From: an uncultured Kordiimonas sp. | GTDB taxonomy: Bacteria; Pseudomonadota; Alphaproteobacteria; Sphingomonadales; Kordiimonadaceae | Reading direction: 5' to 3' | Assembly: GCA_947503625.1 (NCBI GenBank) | Contig: CANNEK010000002.1 | Coordinates: forward strand, 558,001-622,000 | Length of the DNA stretch: 64,000 bases | In this document: positions 1-9,324 of the stretch, in pieces | How the letters are laid out: each line of letters starts with the position of its first letter | Position numbering within the stretch: position 1 is the first letter of the stretch | The notes under the pieces: generated by a model | What the model was told of the DNA's origin: nothing | The model's input: only the letters and a program-made list of their open reading frames with translations | Databases searched by the model: none | Translations under genes and position numbers: made by a program

Positions 1-30
1 ATGATAGATGCTTGGCGCCCAGGTTGGTGA
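1..30 (+). CDS. C-terminal end of a YraN (UPF0102)-like endonuclease-family protein, partial
   Basis: The first ten codons read in frame 1 as IDAWRPGW after a Met codon, followed by TGA. YraN-family proteins of alphaproteobacteria commonly end with a short 'hi-xAWRP' type tail, and yraN often lies directly upstream of gshB. Both facts suggest that this is the last part of yraN running in from outside the window. Only about nine residues are visible, so the assignment rests mainly on context and could be wrong. Confidence 0.4.
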   Translation: MIDAWRPGW

Positions 31-117
31 AAACCCGGAAACCTGTGCGTGAAATACAATGAGATGTAGCTCTAGTCGCCGGCGGGTTTGATGTCGGCAA
101 AAGTCAGGAAAAATACT

Positions 118-1074
118 ATGGCCTCTTCAAACCTTCAGGTTGCTTTTCAGATGGACCCAATGGAGGGCATCAACATTGACGGTGACAGCACTTTTGTATT
201 GATGCTTGAAGCCCAGAAGCGCGGATACACACTCTGGCATTATTTGGCGGAGGACCTGTCTTATGAGGATGGCAGAGTGTACGCATCTGCCCGCAAGGTG
301 CGCGTACAACGGGAAAAAGGTAACCATTTCGAATTTCTGAGCGATACCGTCAGGCTTAATCTTCGTGAAGTGGATGTGGTTTGGATGCGGCAGGACCCAC
401 CTTTTGATATGTCCTACATCTCTGCGACCCATCTGCTGGATCTCATTGAAGGTGATACGCTGGTGATGAACAACCCGGCAGAGGTTCGCAACGCTCCCGA
501 AAAACTGTTTGTGACCAAGTTCAAGGAGTTAATGCCGCCAACCCTGATTACGCGGCGCGAAAATGAGGTAAAAGAATTTCGCGCGAAGCACGGGGAAATC
601 ATCGTAAAGCCCCTGTATGGCAACGGCGGTGCCGGGGTATTCCACCTGAAAACGGACGATTCGAACCTTGGAAGCCTTATGGAGATGTTTCTGGAGGGGT
701 CGCGAGAGCCCGTCATGGTTCAGAAGTTTCTGCCGGAAGTCCGAGAAGGTGACAAGCGTATTATCCTGATCGATGGAGAAGCAGTCGGTGCTATAAACCG
801 CGTGCCTGCTGCTGGCGAAATACGATCGAATATGGTGGCTGGCGGCGCTGCAGTCCGATCCAGCCTGACTGAACGAGAGCAGGAAATTTGCGACACCATC
901 GGCCCCGACCTTAAAGCAAAAGGCCTGACTTTTGTAGGCATAGATGTCATTGGCGACTGGCTTACCGAGATCAACGTAACATCACCAACAGGACTGCAGG
1001 CAGTGAACCAGTTTGATGGAACATTGCTGGAAGCACAGATTTGGGATGCCGTTGAGACAAAGCTCAACGGTTAA
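118..1074 (+). CDS. gshB: Glutathione synthetase
   Basis: ATP-dependent ligase joining gamma-glutamylcysteine and glycine in the last step of cytosolic glutathione synthesis. The protein (318 aa) has the N-terminal signature VAFQMDPMEGI followed by a D-x-D-S/T segment, an ATP-grasp glycine loop KPLYGNGGAGVF near residue 164, and the C-terminal INVTSPTGLQ segment. Length is normal for bacterial GshB. The ATG at 118 is preferred over upstream TTG 88 and ATG 91 because AGGAAA lies about 7 bases before it and the family starts close to the VAFQMDP motif. It converges on parB. Confidence 0.95.
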   Translation: MASSNLQVAFQMDPMEGINIDGDSTFVLMLEAQKRGYTLWHYLAEDLSYEDGRVYASARKVRVQREKGNHFEFLSDTVRLNLREVDVVWMRQDPPFDMSYISATHLLDLIEGDTLVMNNPAEVRNAPEKLFVTKFKELMPPTLITRRENEVKEFRAKHGEIIVKPLYGNGGAGVFHLKTDDSNLGSLMEMFLEGSREPVMVQKFLPEVREGDKRIILIDGEAVGAINRVPAAGEIRSNMVAGGAAVRSSLTEREQEICDTIGPDLKAKGLTFVGIDVIGDWLTEINVTSPTGLQAVNQFDGTLLEAQIWDAVETKLNG

Positions 1075-1086
1075 GGCTGAACGTCG

Positions 1087-2025
1087 CTAAAAACCGCACA
1101 CGCCAAGCTTGGAACACAGTTCATCCAGTTCTTCCAGGGACTTGTAACTGATGGTTACGGCACCACCTTCACCCGCGTGATCAATGCTGACTTTCATGGA
1201 CAAGGCTGCTGTCAGGTCTTTTTCAAGCGCAATGGTGTCTGCATCTTTTCCACCAGCTTTCGGCCTCCCACCCGGTGTTGGTTCGCGCCGCTTGGCGGAA
1301 CCAGCCTTCGCGGCGGCCTCTGTCTGGCGCACGCTCATGCCGTCTGCAATCACTTTGCCGGCCAGCCCCACAGGGTCGGTCGCTGTCAACAAAGCGCGCG
1401 CATGGCCCATGGAAAGACGGCCTTCATCAACCAGGTCCCGCACTTTTTGCGGCAGGTTTAAAAGTCTTAGCAGATTGGTGATATGGCTCCTGCTTTTGCC
1501 AACGATTTTTGCCAGGACTTCCTGAGTGTGGCCAAATTCTTCAAGAAGCCGGTTGTAGGCCGTCGCTTCCTCAATGGCGGAAAGGTCTTCTCGCTGAATA
1601 TTTTCAACAATGGCAACCTCGAGCACTTCGGTATCTGTCAGCTCTCTGACGACTACAGGAACTTCATGTACGCCTGCTTTTTGTGCGGCCCGCCACCTAC
1701 GCTCACCAGCAACAATCTGAAATTTTTCAGGCGCCAATTCTCGCACGAGTATCGGTTGTAAAAGACCTTTTTCTTTTATCGAGAGGGACAGTTCTTCGAG
1801 TGCGGCCTCGTCAAATCGATAGCGTGGCTGAGCATTGTTCCTTTCGATAAACTCAATCGGCAGGCGACGCCGGTTGCTTGAAGAGGGCGAAGATTGAGCA
1901 GAAACGCCTGACCCAAGCCCCTCCTCGGCACCTGTTTCTTCCACAGCGTCCTCAATAATCGGCCGGTCATCTCCCAACAGCGCAGAAAGACCCCGCCCCA
2001 ATCCTTTTCTAACCGTTTTTGCCAT
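1087..2025 (-). CDS. parB: Chromosome-partitioning protein ParB
   Basis: CTPase and DNA-binding clamp that loads at parS and spreads, working with ParA to segregate the origin region. The 312-aa protein opens with KKGLGRGLSALLG-type sequence (here RKGLGRGLSALLGDD), then the ParB/Srx CTP-binding domain with QPR-R-FD, QPILVRE and the GERRWRAA box (about 60-150). The central helix-turn-helix region includes EVLAKIVGKSRSHITNLLRLL (in two parts), and a C-terminal dimerisation segment follows. It lies 32 bases downstream of parA in the same direction, and three parS-type sites lie within 5 kb. Confidence 0.97.
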   Translation of the reverse strand: MAKTVRKGLGRGLSALLGDDRPIIEDAVEETGAEEGLGSGVSAQSSPSSSNRRRLPIEFIERNNAQPRYRFDEAALEELSLSIKEKGLLQPILVRELAPEKFQIVAGERRWRAAQKAGVHEVPVVVRELTDTEVLEVAIVENIQREDLSAIEEATAYNRLLEEFGHTQEVLAKIVGKSRSHITNLLRLLNLPQKVRDLVDEGRLSMGHARALLTATDPVGLAGKVIADGMSVRQTEAAAKAGSAKRREPTPGGRPKAGGKDADTIALEKDLTAALSMKVSIDHAGEGGAVTISYKSLEELDELCSKLGVCGF

Positions 2026-2057
2026 GATTAAACCTTAACTATTTGTTTTTATTGTGT

Positions 2058-2855
2058 TTATGCAGCTTTTTGAGCAGCGTCCCGTGTCAGAAGTTCTCTG
2101 GCCAGATCAATATAGGCCCTGCTGCCTGTACAGCGGTGATCGTATAAGAGCGCAGGCTTGCCAAAGCTTGGCGCTTCAGAAACGCGGACATTTCGGGGGA
2201 TTACTGTTTTGAAAACCTTTTCACCAAGATATCCTCGCACATCGCTGGCAACCTGAACCGCGAGGTTGTTGCGTTTGTCAAACATGGTCAGCACCACACC
2301 ATTGATTGTCAGATGAGGGTTCAATCCCGAGCGGACCTGTTCCACTGTTTTAAGCAACAGACTTAATCCCTCCAGCGCAAAAAACTCGCACTGAAGCGGT
2401 ACCAAAACAGAGTCGGCGGCGACAAGAGCATTGATGGTTAAAAGGCTTAAGGACGGTGGGCAATCTATTAGAATATAGTCATAATTTTCGCGGACCAAGG
2501 CTTTTTCGAGTGCATACCGAAGTCGGAAGTTACGCTGAGGCAACTCGGCAAGCTCCAGGTCTGCGCCTGACAAATCAATAGTTGACGGAATGATGGTCAA
2601 ACCGGGTATTTCAGTTTCAAGAATGGCGTCTTCAAGCGGCGCAGCACCCAAAACAATATCGTAGGAGGTTATTTCCCGGCTGGCACGGTCAACGCCAAAG
2701 CCCGTGCTGGCGTTTCCCTGCGGATCAAGGTCGAGAACAAGTACCTTTTTCTTCACCGCGGCAATTGCAGTTGCGAGGTTGATGGCGGTGGTTGTTTTGC
2801 CCACGCCGCCTTTTTGATTTGCTACCGCGATAATATTCGCACCCGGCCTACTCAT
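2058..2855 (-). CDS. parA: Chromosome-partitioning ATPase ParA (Soj)
   Basis: Deviant Walker-A ATPase that forms DNA-bound gradients and moves ParB-parS complexes. The 265-aa protein has the deviant P-loop KGGVGKTT near residue 13, Walker A' DLDPQGNAS, and the IDCPPSLS switch region. The ATG at 2855 is chosen because AGGGG lies 7 bases upstream and the protein then begins MSRPGANIIAVANQKGG, as is usual. A longer reading from 2876 adds seven unlikely residues. It is in an operon-like series rsmG-parA-parB, 34 bases after rsmG. Confidence 0.97.
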   Translation of the reverse strand: MSRPGANIIAVANQKGGVGKTTTAINLATAIAAVKKKVLVLDLDPQGNASTGFGVDRASREITSYDIVLGAAPLEDAILETEIPGLTIIPSTIDLSGADLELAELPQRNFRLRYALEKALVRENYDYILIDCPPSLSLLTINALVAADSVLVPLQCEFFALEGLSLLLKTVEQVRSGLNPHLTINGVVLTMFDKRNNLAVQVASDVRGYLGEKVFKTVIPRNVRVSEAPSFGKPALLYDHRCTGSRAYIDLARELLTRDAAQKAA

Positions 2856-2889
2856 ACCACAACCCCTAAAAACCATACAAAATAGCGAT

Positions 2890-3528
2890 TTAGCGTCTTT
2901 TGATATTGTAGAGCCTTAGGATTACACCATCTGGGCTGGATTTGCTCGCGAACCGCTGGATCGACATATTCCACGAAGCAGACGCTTGGGTCAATTCCTC
3001 TTCTGCTCCTTCCCCTTTCAGAAGCCACATTTCAGTATGAAGTGACATAAAAGGTTCCCCCCATTCGATCAATTGACCAACTTTGGCGCAAGCTCGCGAC
3101 GTAATAATATCGAATGGTTTTGGTTCATATGCTTCAATACGATCATTTACTGCAATTGCCGCAGCGCCGGTTTTTCGAATTATCTGGTTCATGAAAACAC
3201 ACTTTCGGCCGTTCGACTCGACAAGCTCCACATGGCCAAGACCCATAATTGACAGCACCAGGCCGGGAAACCCGGCACCAGAGCCAATATCCAAAACCCT
3301 GTTATGCCCCCCGGCTGCTGAGTTTTTAATCAGGGGAAAAAGCTGCGCTGAATCCAGAAAATGCCTGCGCCACCTGTCATCAAGGGTCGAATTGGCAACA
3401 AGGTTTTTCGCTTTCTGCCATTTCGCAAGGTCATTGGCATATGCCGAAAGCTTTTCGAGTGTTTCACGTGAAACATCCACCTCTTGGGCAAAGTCTGAAA
3501 CACCGTATCCAGTCACGTCACTTTGCAC
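2890..3528 (-). CDS. rsmG: 16S rRNA (guanine-527-N7) methyltransferase RsmG
   Basis: SAM-dependent methyltransferase that makes m7G527 in 16S rRNA (formerly GidB). The 212-aa protein has the Rossmann motif DIGSGAGFPGLVLS and the downstream ITSRACAKVGQL segment typical of GidB. The mnmG stop lies about 2 bases upstream of its start, so the two are likely co-translated. Codons for VSRET near the N terminus coincide with a perfect 16-bp parS palindrome (3460-3475), so this part of the gene is under dual selection. Confidence 0.96.
   Translation of the reverse strand: MQSDVTGYGVSDFAQEVDVSRETLEKLSAYANDLAKWQKAKNLVANSTLDDRWRRHFLDSAQLFPLIKNSAAGGHNRVLDIGSGAGFPGLVLSIMGLGHVELVESNGRKCVFMNQIIRKTGAAAIAVNDRIEAYEPKPFDIITSRACAKVGQLIEWGEPFMSLHTEMWLLKGEGAEEELTQASASWNMSIQRFASKSSPDGVILRLYNIKRR
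3460..3475. promoter_or_regulatory. parS centromere site 1 (inside rsmG)
   Basis: The sequence is a perfect match to the 16-bp parS palindrome TGTTTCACGTGAAACA. It lies inside the rsmG coding region, about 0.6-1.4 kb from parA and parB. ParB binds such sites near the origin in most bacteria. Confidence 0.93.
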
Positions 3529-3530
3529 CT

Positions 3531-5411
3531 TCAGGCAGCCCGGCGCTTTTTAATATGTCCCAGAAGAATCGTCAGCGCGGCTGGCGTTGCGCCGGCAATC
3601 CGGGCTGCAGCCCCCAATGTTGCCGGGCGCGCCGTTGTGAACTTTTCACGCAATTCGTTCGACAGGCCCTGAATGGTAGAGAAGTCGAGATCTTCCGGTA
3701 TACGCAAAGCCTCGTCTTTGCGAAAAGCCATAACATCCTGATGCTGCCTCTCAAGATAGCCTCGATACATAGCGTCGATTTCAACCTGACGTGCAATGGA
3801 TGGGTCGATCCGGCCCAACTCTTCCGGCCAGATGTTCTGAAGGGTTTCAAAAGTGATTTCGGTAAAACCCAACAGTGTGACGCCGTCACGTCGCACACCA
3901 TCCTGGTTGATCTTTAACTTGTGCTTTACTGCTTCGTTGGGCGTCAAAGTGACAGCCTTCAGTGCTCTCTCCGCCTCATCAAGCGCGTCTTTTTTTGTCG
4001 AAAACCTATCGAATCGCTCTGCCCCGACCAGACCAACACTTCTACCAACAGGCGTCAGACGCTGGTCCGCGTTGTCAGCCCTAAGTGTCAATCGATACTC
4101 GGCGCGACTTGTAAACATCCTGTATGGTTCTCGCGTTCCCTGTGTGATCAGGTCATCGATCATAACACCGATGTATCCATCGGCACGGTCGAGCACAAAC
4201 TCTGCCTCTGACCCTGTAGTTGCGAGCGCAGCATTCGCGCCTGCCATCAGCCCCTGTGCCGCCGCCTCCTCGTAACCTGTTGTCCCGTTGATCTGACCCG
4301 CAAGGTAAAGCCCGGGTGCTCTGCGTGTTTCAAGCGTTGGGCGCAGTTCGCGCGGGTCAACAAAGTCATATTCAATTGCATAGCCAGGCTGCAGGATTAC
4401 TGCGTTTTCCAGTCCCGGGATCGATTTGATCATTGCCTGCTGGACATCTTCAGGAAGGCTTGTGGATATCCCGTTCGGATAAACCGTGTAATCATCGAGC
4501 CCTTCAGGCTCCAGAAATATCTGATGGCTGGATTTATCGGCAAAACGCACCACCTTGTCTTCGATAGAAGGGCAATATCTGGGCCCATTGCTATCGATCT
4601 GTCCGGAATACATCGGCGCCCTGTGAAGGTTGTCCCGAATAATCTGGTGGGTTTCGTCCGTTGTCCGTGTCAGGTAGCAGCTGACCTGCGGCACCTGAAT
4701 TTCATCTGTCAGGAAGGAGAAAGGTGTTGGCGGGTTATCTCCAGGCTGTTCAATACAGCTTTCCCAATCAATAGTTCTGCCGTCCAAACGAGCAGGTGTA
4801 CCCGTCTTCAAACGGCCAAGTTCAAAGCCCAGTTTTTCGAGCGTTACTGAAAGACCATTGGCTGGTGCCTCGCCAACTCTTCCGGCGGGTATCTTCTTTT
4901 CACCCATATGAATCAGACCGCGCAGAAACGTGCCGGTTGTAAGGATAACGGCCGCCGCCCTCATCTCCTTGCCCGCATCAGTCACAATACCTACGCAAGA
5001 AGGTTTGGCGGAACCATTCAACTCACAATCAAAAAGCAGGTCCTCTACTGCCCCTGCCTCTATGGTCAGATTTGGATAGTTCGCTAATGCTGCCTGCATG
5101 CCTTCACGATACAGTTTTCTGTCCGACTGGCACCGCGGACCTTGAACGGCTGGTCCCTTGCGTTGGTTCAACAGGCGAAACTGAATGCCGGACACATCTG
5201 CAACACGCCCCATAAGTCCGTCGAGCGCGTCAATCTCCCGGACAAGGTGTCCCTTGCCAAGTCCGCCTATCGCAGGATTGCACGACATCTCGCCGATCGT
5301 ATCAGGCTTGTGCGTTATCAGTAACGTCCGGGCGCCAACACGCGCCGAAGCCGCTGCAGCTTCACAACCAGCATGCCCTCCACCAATAACAATGACATCA
5401 AAGTCAGTCAC
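3531..5411 (-). CDS. mnmG: tRNA U34 5-carboxymethylaminomethyl-modifying enzyme MnmG
   Basis: FAD-binding subunit of the MnmE-MnmG complex that modifies the wobble uridine of several tRNAs (formerly GidA). The 626-aa protein begins with the dinucleotide-binding motif [11 protein letters not shown], and contains the GidA signatures [11 protein letters not shown] and [18 protein letters not shown]-terminal GidA-associated helical domain follows. The length is standard. mnmE lies immediately upstream on the same strand, with a parS site in the gap, and rsmG follows directly. Confidence 0.97.
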   Translation of the reverse strand: MTDFDVIVIGGGHAGCEAAAASARVGARTLLITHKPDTIGEMSCNPAIGGLGKGHLVREIDALDGLMGRVADVSGIQFRLLNQRKGPAVQGPRCQSDRKLYREGMQAALANYPNLTIEAGAVEDLLFDCELNGSAKPSCVGIVTDAGKEMRAAAVILTTGTFLRGLIHMGEKKIPAGRVGEAPANGLSVTLEKLGFELGRLKTGTPARLDGRTIDWESCIEQPGDNPPTPFSFLTDEIQVPQVSCYLTRTTDETHQIIRDNLHRAPMYSGQIDSNGPRYCPSIEDKVVRFADKSSHQIFLEPEGLDDYTVYPNGISTSLPEDVQQAMIKSIPGLENAVILQPGYAIEYDFVDPRELRPTLETRRAPGLYLAGQINGTTGYEEAAAQGLMAGANAALATTGSEAEFVLDRADGYIGVMIDDLITQGTREPYRMFTSRAEYRLTLRADNADQRLTPVGRSVGLVGAERFDRFSTKKDALDEAERALKAVTLTPNEAVKHKLKINQDGVRRDGVTLLGFTEITFETLQNIWPEELGRIDPSIARQVEIDAMYRGYLERQHQDVMAFRKDEALRIPEDLDFSTIQGLSNELREKFTTARPATLGAAARIAGATPAALTILLGHIKKRRAA

Positions 5412-5526
5412 AATACATCCACTAGATAGTTTGCGAACCGAAACCGGCTCTGGAACAAAGTGGACACGATATATCTAGGTTTGCTGCGGAAGTCAAAGCC
5501 AACAAAACCTTCTGGTTTTCCCGTTA

Positions 5527-5542
5527 TGTTTCACGTGAAACA
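5527..5542. promoter_or_regulatory. parS centromere site 2 (between mnmE and mnmG)
   Basis: A second perfect copy of the palindrome TGTTTCACGTGAAACA lies in the 141-base gap between mnmE and mnmG. It is noncoding and 2.07 kb from site 1. Conservation outside a coding frame supports a role as a true ParB site. Confidence 0.93.
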
Positions 5543-5552
5543 TCCTCGGCTG

Positions 5553-6914
5553 CTATTTTCCAATACAGAAGTCTGAAAAGACGATGTCCAGCATATCCTC
5601 AACGCCCACCTGCCCGGTAATACGCCCAATGGCACGCACTGCCATGCGGACATCCTCGGCGGCCAAAACGGCGTCAATACCGGCATTTTGCTGGAAACGA
5701 TCGAGGTGGTCGACAGCCTCTTCCAGTGCCGTTTGATGGCGCAGCCGGGTGAACGCCGGAGCTTCTCTCAACGCCATACGCTCGCCGACAACACACAATA
5801 TTGCCTCGAAAAGACTGTCGAGCCCGTCGCCTGTTTTTGCTGAAACCGGCGTCACCCGCATCGGCGTCACGCCCGACAAATGTTCCACGTGAAACACCGG
5901 AACGTCCGGCAACCGGTCAATCTGTGTGACAATAACCAGCGTTGTTTCATCTATCCACGGCCTGATTACCTCAGGGATTGCAGGCCACGTGTCAGCTCTT
6001 AACAGCACTAGCGTCAGGTCCGCATCACGCGCTTTATCCAGAGCTCTCTTCACACCCTCCTGCTCGATCACCCCTTCGCTATCCCTAACGCCTGCAGTAT
6101 CTACCAGTCGAACAGGATAACCGCTCAGGTCCAGCTGAACTTCTATCGCATCTCGTGTGGTGCCTGCTTCATCCGAGACAATCGCTACATCGGCTTGAGC
6201 AAGCGCGTTGAGCAGAGTCGACTTTCCTGCGTTCGGCTCGCCGAGCAACGTTATGCGAAAGCCGTCCCGAAGCATGCGCCCTCGTCGGCTGTTTTCTATA
6301 TGTTGTGTAATATTTAGCTTAAGCGACAATATATTGGGCTTCACTGACCCTGAAACACCTTCAGGAAGATCCTCGTCAGGGAAGTCTATATCCGCTTCAA
6401 GGTGGGCCAGATGACCAAGAAGGTCTCGTCGCCACCCCTGATATAGCGATCGCAATTCCCCGTCCATCTGTCGCAGCGCCTGCTCGCGCTGCGCAGCCGT
6501 TTGTGCGTGAATGAGATCATTAAGACCTTCTGCTTCCGTAAGGTCCAGCTTTTGATTATCGAACGCGCGCCTGGAAAATTCTCCTGCTTCCGCGGGCCGA
6601 AGATCCTGAATTGTTGACAACGCATGAAGAAGGCCTTCCACAACCGCCCTTCCGCCGTGTACGTGCAATTCAACAACGTCCTCGCCGGTAAAGCTGGCGG
6701 GGGAATTAAAAACGAGAACCAGTGCCCGGTCCAGTCGCTCGCCTGTGGAGGGCGCTTTCAGGGTCCGCAGAGCCGCAGTTCGCGGCGCTGGTACTTTTCC
6801 GCCTGCCAACTCAGACAGTGCAAAAATCGATCGTGGCCCCGATAGTCTGATAACCGCAACCCCTGCAGTGCCTGCGCCACTGGAAAGAGCAAAAATGGTG
6901 TCATTATCTGTCAT
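5553..6914 (-). CDS. mnmE: tRNA modification GTPase MnmE
   Basis: GTPase partner of MnmG in wobble-uridine modification (formerly TrmE). The 453-aa protein starts with the tetrahydrofolate-binding domain (DTIFALSSGAGTAGVAVIRLSG, in part), then a helical domain. An inserted Ras-like G domain follows, with P-loop GEPNAGKST, DTAGVRD and the TQIDR specificity motif. The C-terminal CIGK tetrapeptide, which carries the family's conserved cysteine, is intact. The FHVEH codons coincide with a third parS-like site. Confidence 0.97.
   Translation of the reverse strand: MTDNDTIFALSSGAGTAGVAVIRLSGPRSIFALSELAGGKVPAPRTAALRTLKAPSTGERLDRALVLVFNSPASFTGEDVVELHVHGGRAVVEGLLHALSTIQDLRPAEAGEFSRRAFDNQKLDLTEAEGLNDLIHAQTAAQREQALRQMDGELRSLYQGWRRDLLGHLAHLEADIDFPDEDLPEGVSGSVKPNILSLKLNITQHIENSRRGRMLRDGFRITLLGEPNAGKSTLLNALAQADVAIVSDEAGTTRDAIEVQLDLSGYPVRLVDTAGVRDSEGVIEQEGVKRALDKARDADLTLVLLRADTWPAIPEVIRPWIDETTLVIVTQIDRLPDVPVFHVEHLSGVTPMRVTPVSAKTGDGLDSLFEAILCVVGERMALREAPAFTRLRHQTALEEAVDHLDRFQQNAGIDAVLAAEDVRMAVRAIGRITGQVGVEDMLDIVFSDFCIGK
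5881..5896. promoter_or_regulatory. parS-like site 3 (inside mnmE)
   Basis: TGTTCCACGTGAAACA differs from the perfect palindrome at a single base, the position that is variable (N) in the B. subtilis parS consensus. It lies within the mnmE coding region, 354 bases from site 2. It is likely bound by ParB, though possibly more weakly. Confidence 0.75.
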
Positions 6915-7071
6915 CGGTATTGCTCATCTACTGCACGAACCAATAGGCCGAAAAGGCTGAAACAATGGAGGGTAACGCATTTCGCTTGCTTGCCGCCTTG
7001 TCGCACATTAGCAAGGGTTGAAGCAACCGGATTTACATGTCCATTCGTCAACAGCCAGACCAGAGACATCA

Positions 7072-7566
7072 ATGTTTCAACTTTCCATGCATACACCAAT
7101 TATCGATATTACAGTCTCTGAGCTTGAAGGGTCGATAATCGCGCTGGACTGGGGGTGGAGTCCTTTTCAGGAACCGTCAGCTCTTCTTCTCGAAGCAAAA
7201 CGGCAACTGGATGCCTACTTCGACGGCGAACTGCAATCCTTTGACCTCCCGATTAACCCGACGGGCACAAAACACCAGGAAAAAGTCTGGCAGGAGATGC
7301 TGTCAATTCCTTATGGTAAAACCAGAACCTATGGTGATATGGCCAAGTCCATCGGATCTGCCGCACAGGCTGTTGGCGGGGCCTGCGGCAGAAACCCTAT
7401 TCCAATCCTTGTTCCGTGCCACCGGGTCGTCGCAAGCGCTGGCAGGTTCGGTGGATATTCCGGCGATGGCGGCTTGTATACCAAGAGAGCGCTTCTGGTT
7501 CTTGAGGGCGCACTAACTGTAGAAGAAGGGTTTGCCCTCGAGCAATCAGGCGCGCTTGACAGCTAA
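7072..7566 (+). CDS. ogt: Methylated-DNA--[protein]-cysteine S-methyltransferase
   Basis: Suicide enzyme that transfers alkyl groups from O6-alkylguanine in DNA to its own cysteine. The protein (164 aa from this start) carries the active-site motif PCHRV with Cys at about residue 116, the IPYGKTRTYGD helix-turn-helix segment and the GG-C-GRNPIPI approach. It has no Ada transcription-factor domain, so it is an Ogt-type stand-alone enzyme. The ATG at 7072 is preferred over TTG 7018, but the ribosome-binding site is weak and ATG 7087 is also possible. It is divergent from mnmE. Confidence 0.92.
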   Translation: MFQLSMHTPIIDITVSELEGSIIALDWGWSPFQEPSALLLEAKRQLDAYFDGELQSFDLPINPTGTKHQEKVWQEMLSIPYGKTRTYGDMAKSIGSAAQAVGGACGRNPIPILVPCHRVVASAGRFGGYSGDGGLYTKRALLVLEGALTVEEGFALEQSGALDS

Positions 7567-7623
7567 CCTGTCATACAGGGAAGATAGAGACAGATAGAAG
7601 TTCCGAACAACGGGAGAGTAACG

Positions 7624-8328
7624 ATGGCCGAGACAATCACGATCAAGGCAACCGATGCCAGTGGCAGCTTCAACGCCTATATGGCAAAACCCAAAACCGG
7701 CACAGGCCCTGCGATTATTGCAATACAGGAGATTTTTGGCGTCAACGCCGGCATGCGGCAGATCTGCGATGACTTGGCGGACCGAGGCTATATTGCAATC
7801 TGTCCGGATTTGTTCTGGCGTCAGGAATCCGGCATCGACATTACTGACAAAAGTCAGGAAGAACTGGACAAAGCTTTCGAGCTGTACCAAGGCTTTAATG
7901 TAGACAAAGGCGTCGAAGACATAGCAGCAACTATTGCTGCCGCACGCAATTTAGACGGTTGCACTGGAAAAGTCGGTAGCGTCGGCTACTGTCTCGGTGG
8001 GCTGCTCGCATACTTGACAGCCGCCAGAACAGATGCAAACGCAAATGTCAGTTTCTACGGCGTTGGCATCGATGCAAAACTTGATGAAGCAGGCCGTATC
8101 TCAACGCCGCTCCTCATTCATATTGCTGAGGAAGACGGGTTTGTTGACAAGGAAGCGCAGGGCCGTATTCATGCGAAACTGGATGATCATGACCATATTA
8201 CATTGCATGACTATGCTGGCGTAGACCATGCTTTTGCCAGACCAAACGGTGTAAACTGGGATACAGGTGCCGCCAGTCTCGCAAACACCAGAACAGCCGC
8301 TTTCTTTGACGCCAACCTGAAAGACTAA
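7624..8328 (+). CDS. Dienelactone hydrolase family protein
   Basis: Alpha/beta-hydrolase of the dienelactone hydrolase type (234 aa). The nucleophile is cysteine, in the motif GYCLGG (Cys at about residue 123). The acid is probably in HIAEEDGFVD, and the histidine is in DHAFARPNGV. Family members open dienelactones in chloroaromatic degradation, but many act on other esters. No ring-cleavage genes are nearby, so the substrate is unknown. GGGAGA lies just before the ATG. The next gene begins 6 bases after the stop, suggesting an operon with the following oxidoreductase and hydrolase. Confidence 0.9.
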   Translation: MAETITIKATDASGSFNAYMAKPKTGTGPAIIAIQEIFGVNAGMRQICDDLADRGYIAICPDLFWRQESGIDITDKSQEELDKAFELYQGFNVDKGVEDIAATIAAARNLDGCTGKVGSVGYCLGGLLAYLTAARTDANANVSFYGVGIDAKLDEAGRISTPLLIHIAEEDGFVDKEAQGRIHAKLDDHDHITLHDYAGVDHAFARPNGVNWDTGAASLANTRTAAFFDANLKD

Positions 8329-8334
8329 ACCATA

Positions 8335-9309
8335 ATGACCCATGCCATTACATTTTCCGAAACAGGCGGACCTGACGTTCTGAAATGGAGCGAAATAGGC
8401 GTTCCTTCGCCCAACGCTGGCGAAGTACGTCTGCGACATACGGCAATAGGGTTGAACTTTATCGATACCTATCACCGCAGCGGCCTTTATCCCATGCCTT
8501 TACCTGCTATTCCCGGCATCGAGGGTGTTGGCGTTGTCGAAGAAGTTGGTGAAGGTGTTACTCATCTGAGTAAAGGTGACCGCGTTGGTTATCCGGCAGG
8601 GCCAGCTGGTGCGTATGCACAGGTAAGAAATATACCAGCCGACAAGCTTGTTGAAATACCGGACAGTGTGAGTGATCAGGATGCAGCCGCTCTGCTTTTG
8701 AAGGGTTGCACGGTGGAATTTTTGATCCGGCGGCTTTACCGGGTCAATTCCGGCGACACAGTTTTGTTTCATGCCGCTGCTGGTGGTGTCGGTCTTATCG
8801 CCTGCCAATGGCTTAGTTCAATAGGTGCAACTATTATAGGAACCGTCGGTTCCGAGGAAAAAGCAAAGGTTGCCCGCGAAAACGGCTGTACACATACGGT
8901 CCTCTACCGTGACGAGGACTTTCAGGAAGCGGTGATGGATATAACGGACGGCCAGGGCGTGCCCGTTGTCTATGACAGTGTCGGGGCTGCAACGTTTGAT
9001 AAATCTCTGGATTGCCTCAGTAGACGCGGCATGATGGTAACATTCGGCAATGCAACAGGGCCGGTCCCGCCTGTTGCACCCGGTTTACTGGCTCAAAAAG
9101 GTTCTTTAATCCTGACACGGCCAACACTAATGGATTATGTGGCAGAGCGTGATGATCTTGTTTCAGCTTCCGCGTCTGTTATGGCAAAAATAGCCACCGG
9201 AGCAATCAGATCAAACATTCGGCAGATATTTGCCCTGGAGCACGCAACGCAAGCACATATAGCCCTGGAAGCGCGCAAGACAAGCGGACAGTCCATCCTG
9301 ACACCCTAA
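8335..9309 (+). CDS. Quinone oxidoreductase (zinc-free MDR family, QorA-like)
   Basis: NADPH-dependent quinone or enone reductase of the medium-chain dehydrogenase/reductase superfamily (324 aa). The N-terminal GroES-like half contains HTAIGLNFIDTYHRSGLYP and IPGIEGVGVVEEVG. The Rossmann half contains the cofactor-binding segment HAAAGGVGLIACQ. Structural and catalytic zinc ligands of alcohol dehydrogenases are absent, as expected for the QOR branch. It lies in a three-gene cluster with two alpha/beta hydrolases, which suggests small-molecule detoxification, but this is inference. Confidence 0.9.
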   Translation: MTHAITFSETGGPDVLKWSEIGVPSPNAGEVRLRHTAIGLNFIDTYHRSGLYPMPLPAIPGIEGVGVVEEVGEGVTHLSKGDRVGYPAGPAGAYAQVRNIPADKLVEIPDSVSDQDAAALLLKGCTVEFLIRRLYRVNSGDTVLFHAAAGGVGLIACQWLSSIGATIIGTVGSEEKAKVARENGCTHTVLYRDEDFQEAVMDITDGQGVPVVYDSVGAATFDKSLDCLSRRGMMVTFGNATGPVPPVAPGLLAQKGSLILTRPTLMDYVAERDDLVSASASVMAKIATGAIRSNIRQIFALEHATQAHIALEARKTSGQSILTP

Positions 9310-9324
9310 TAAACAGGCCAATCG

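Noticed and set aside
127-432. Minus-strand open frames across gshB
   Set aside because: They are shadow frames over a well-conserved gene, without family motifs or ribosome-binding sites.
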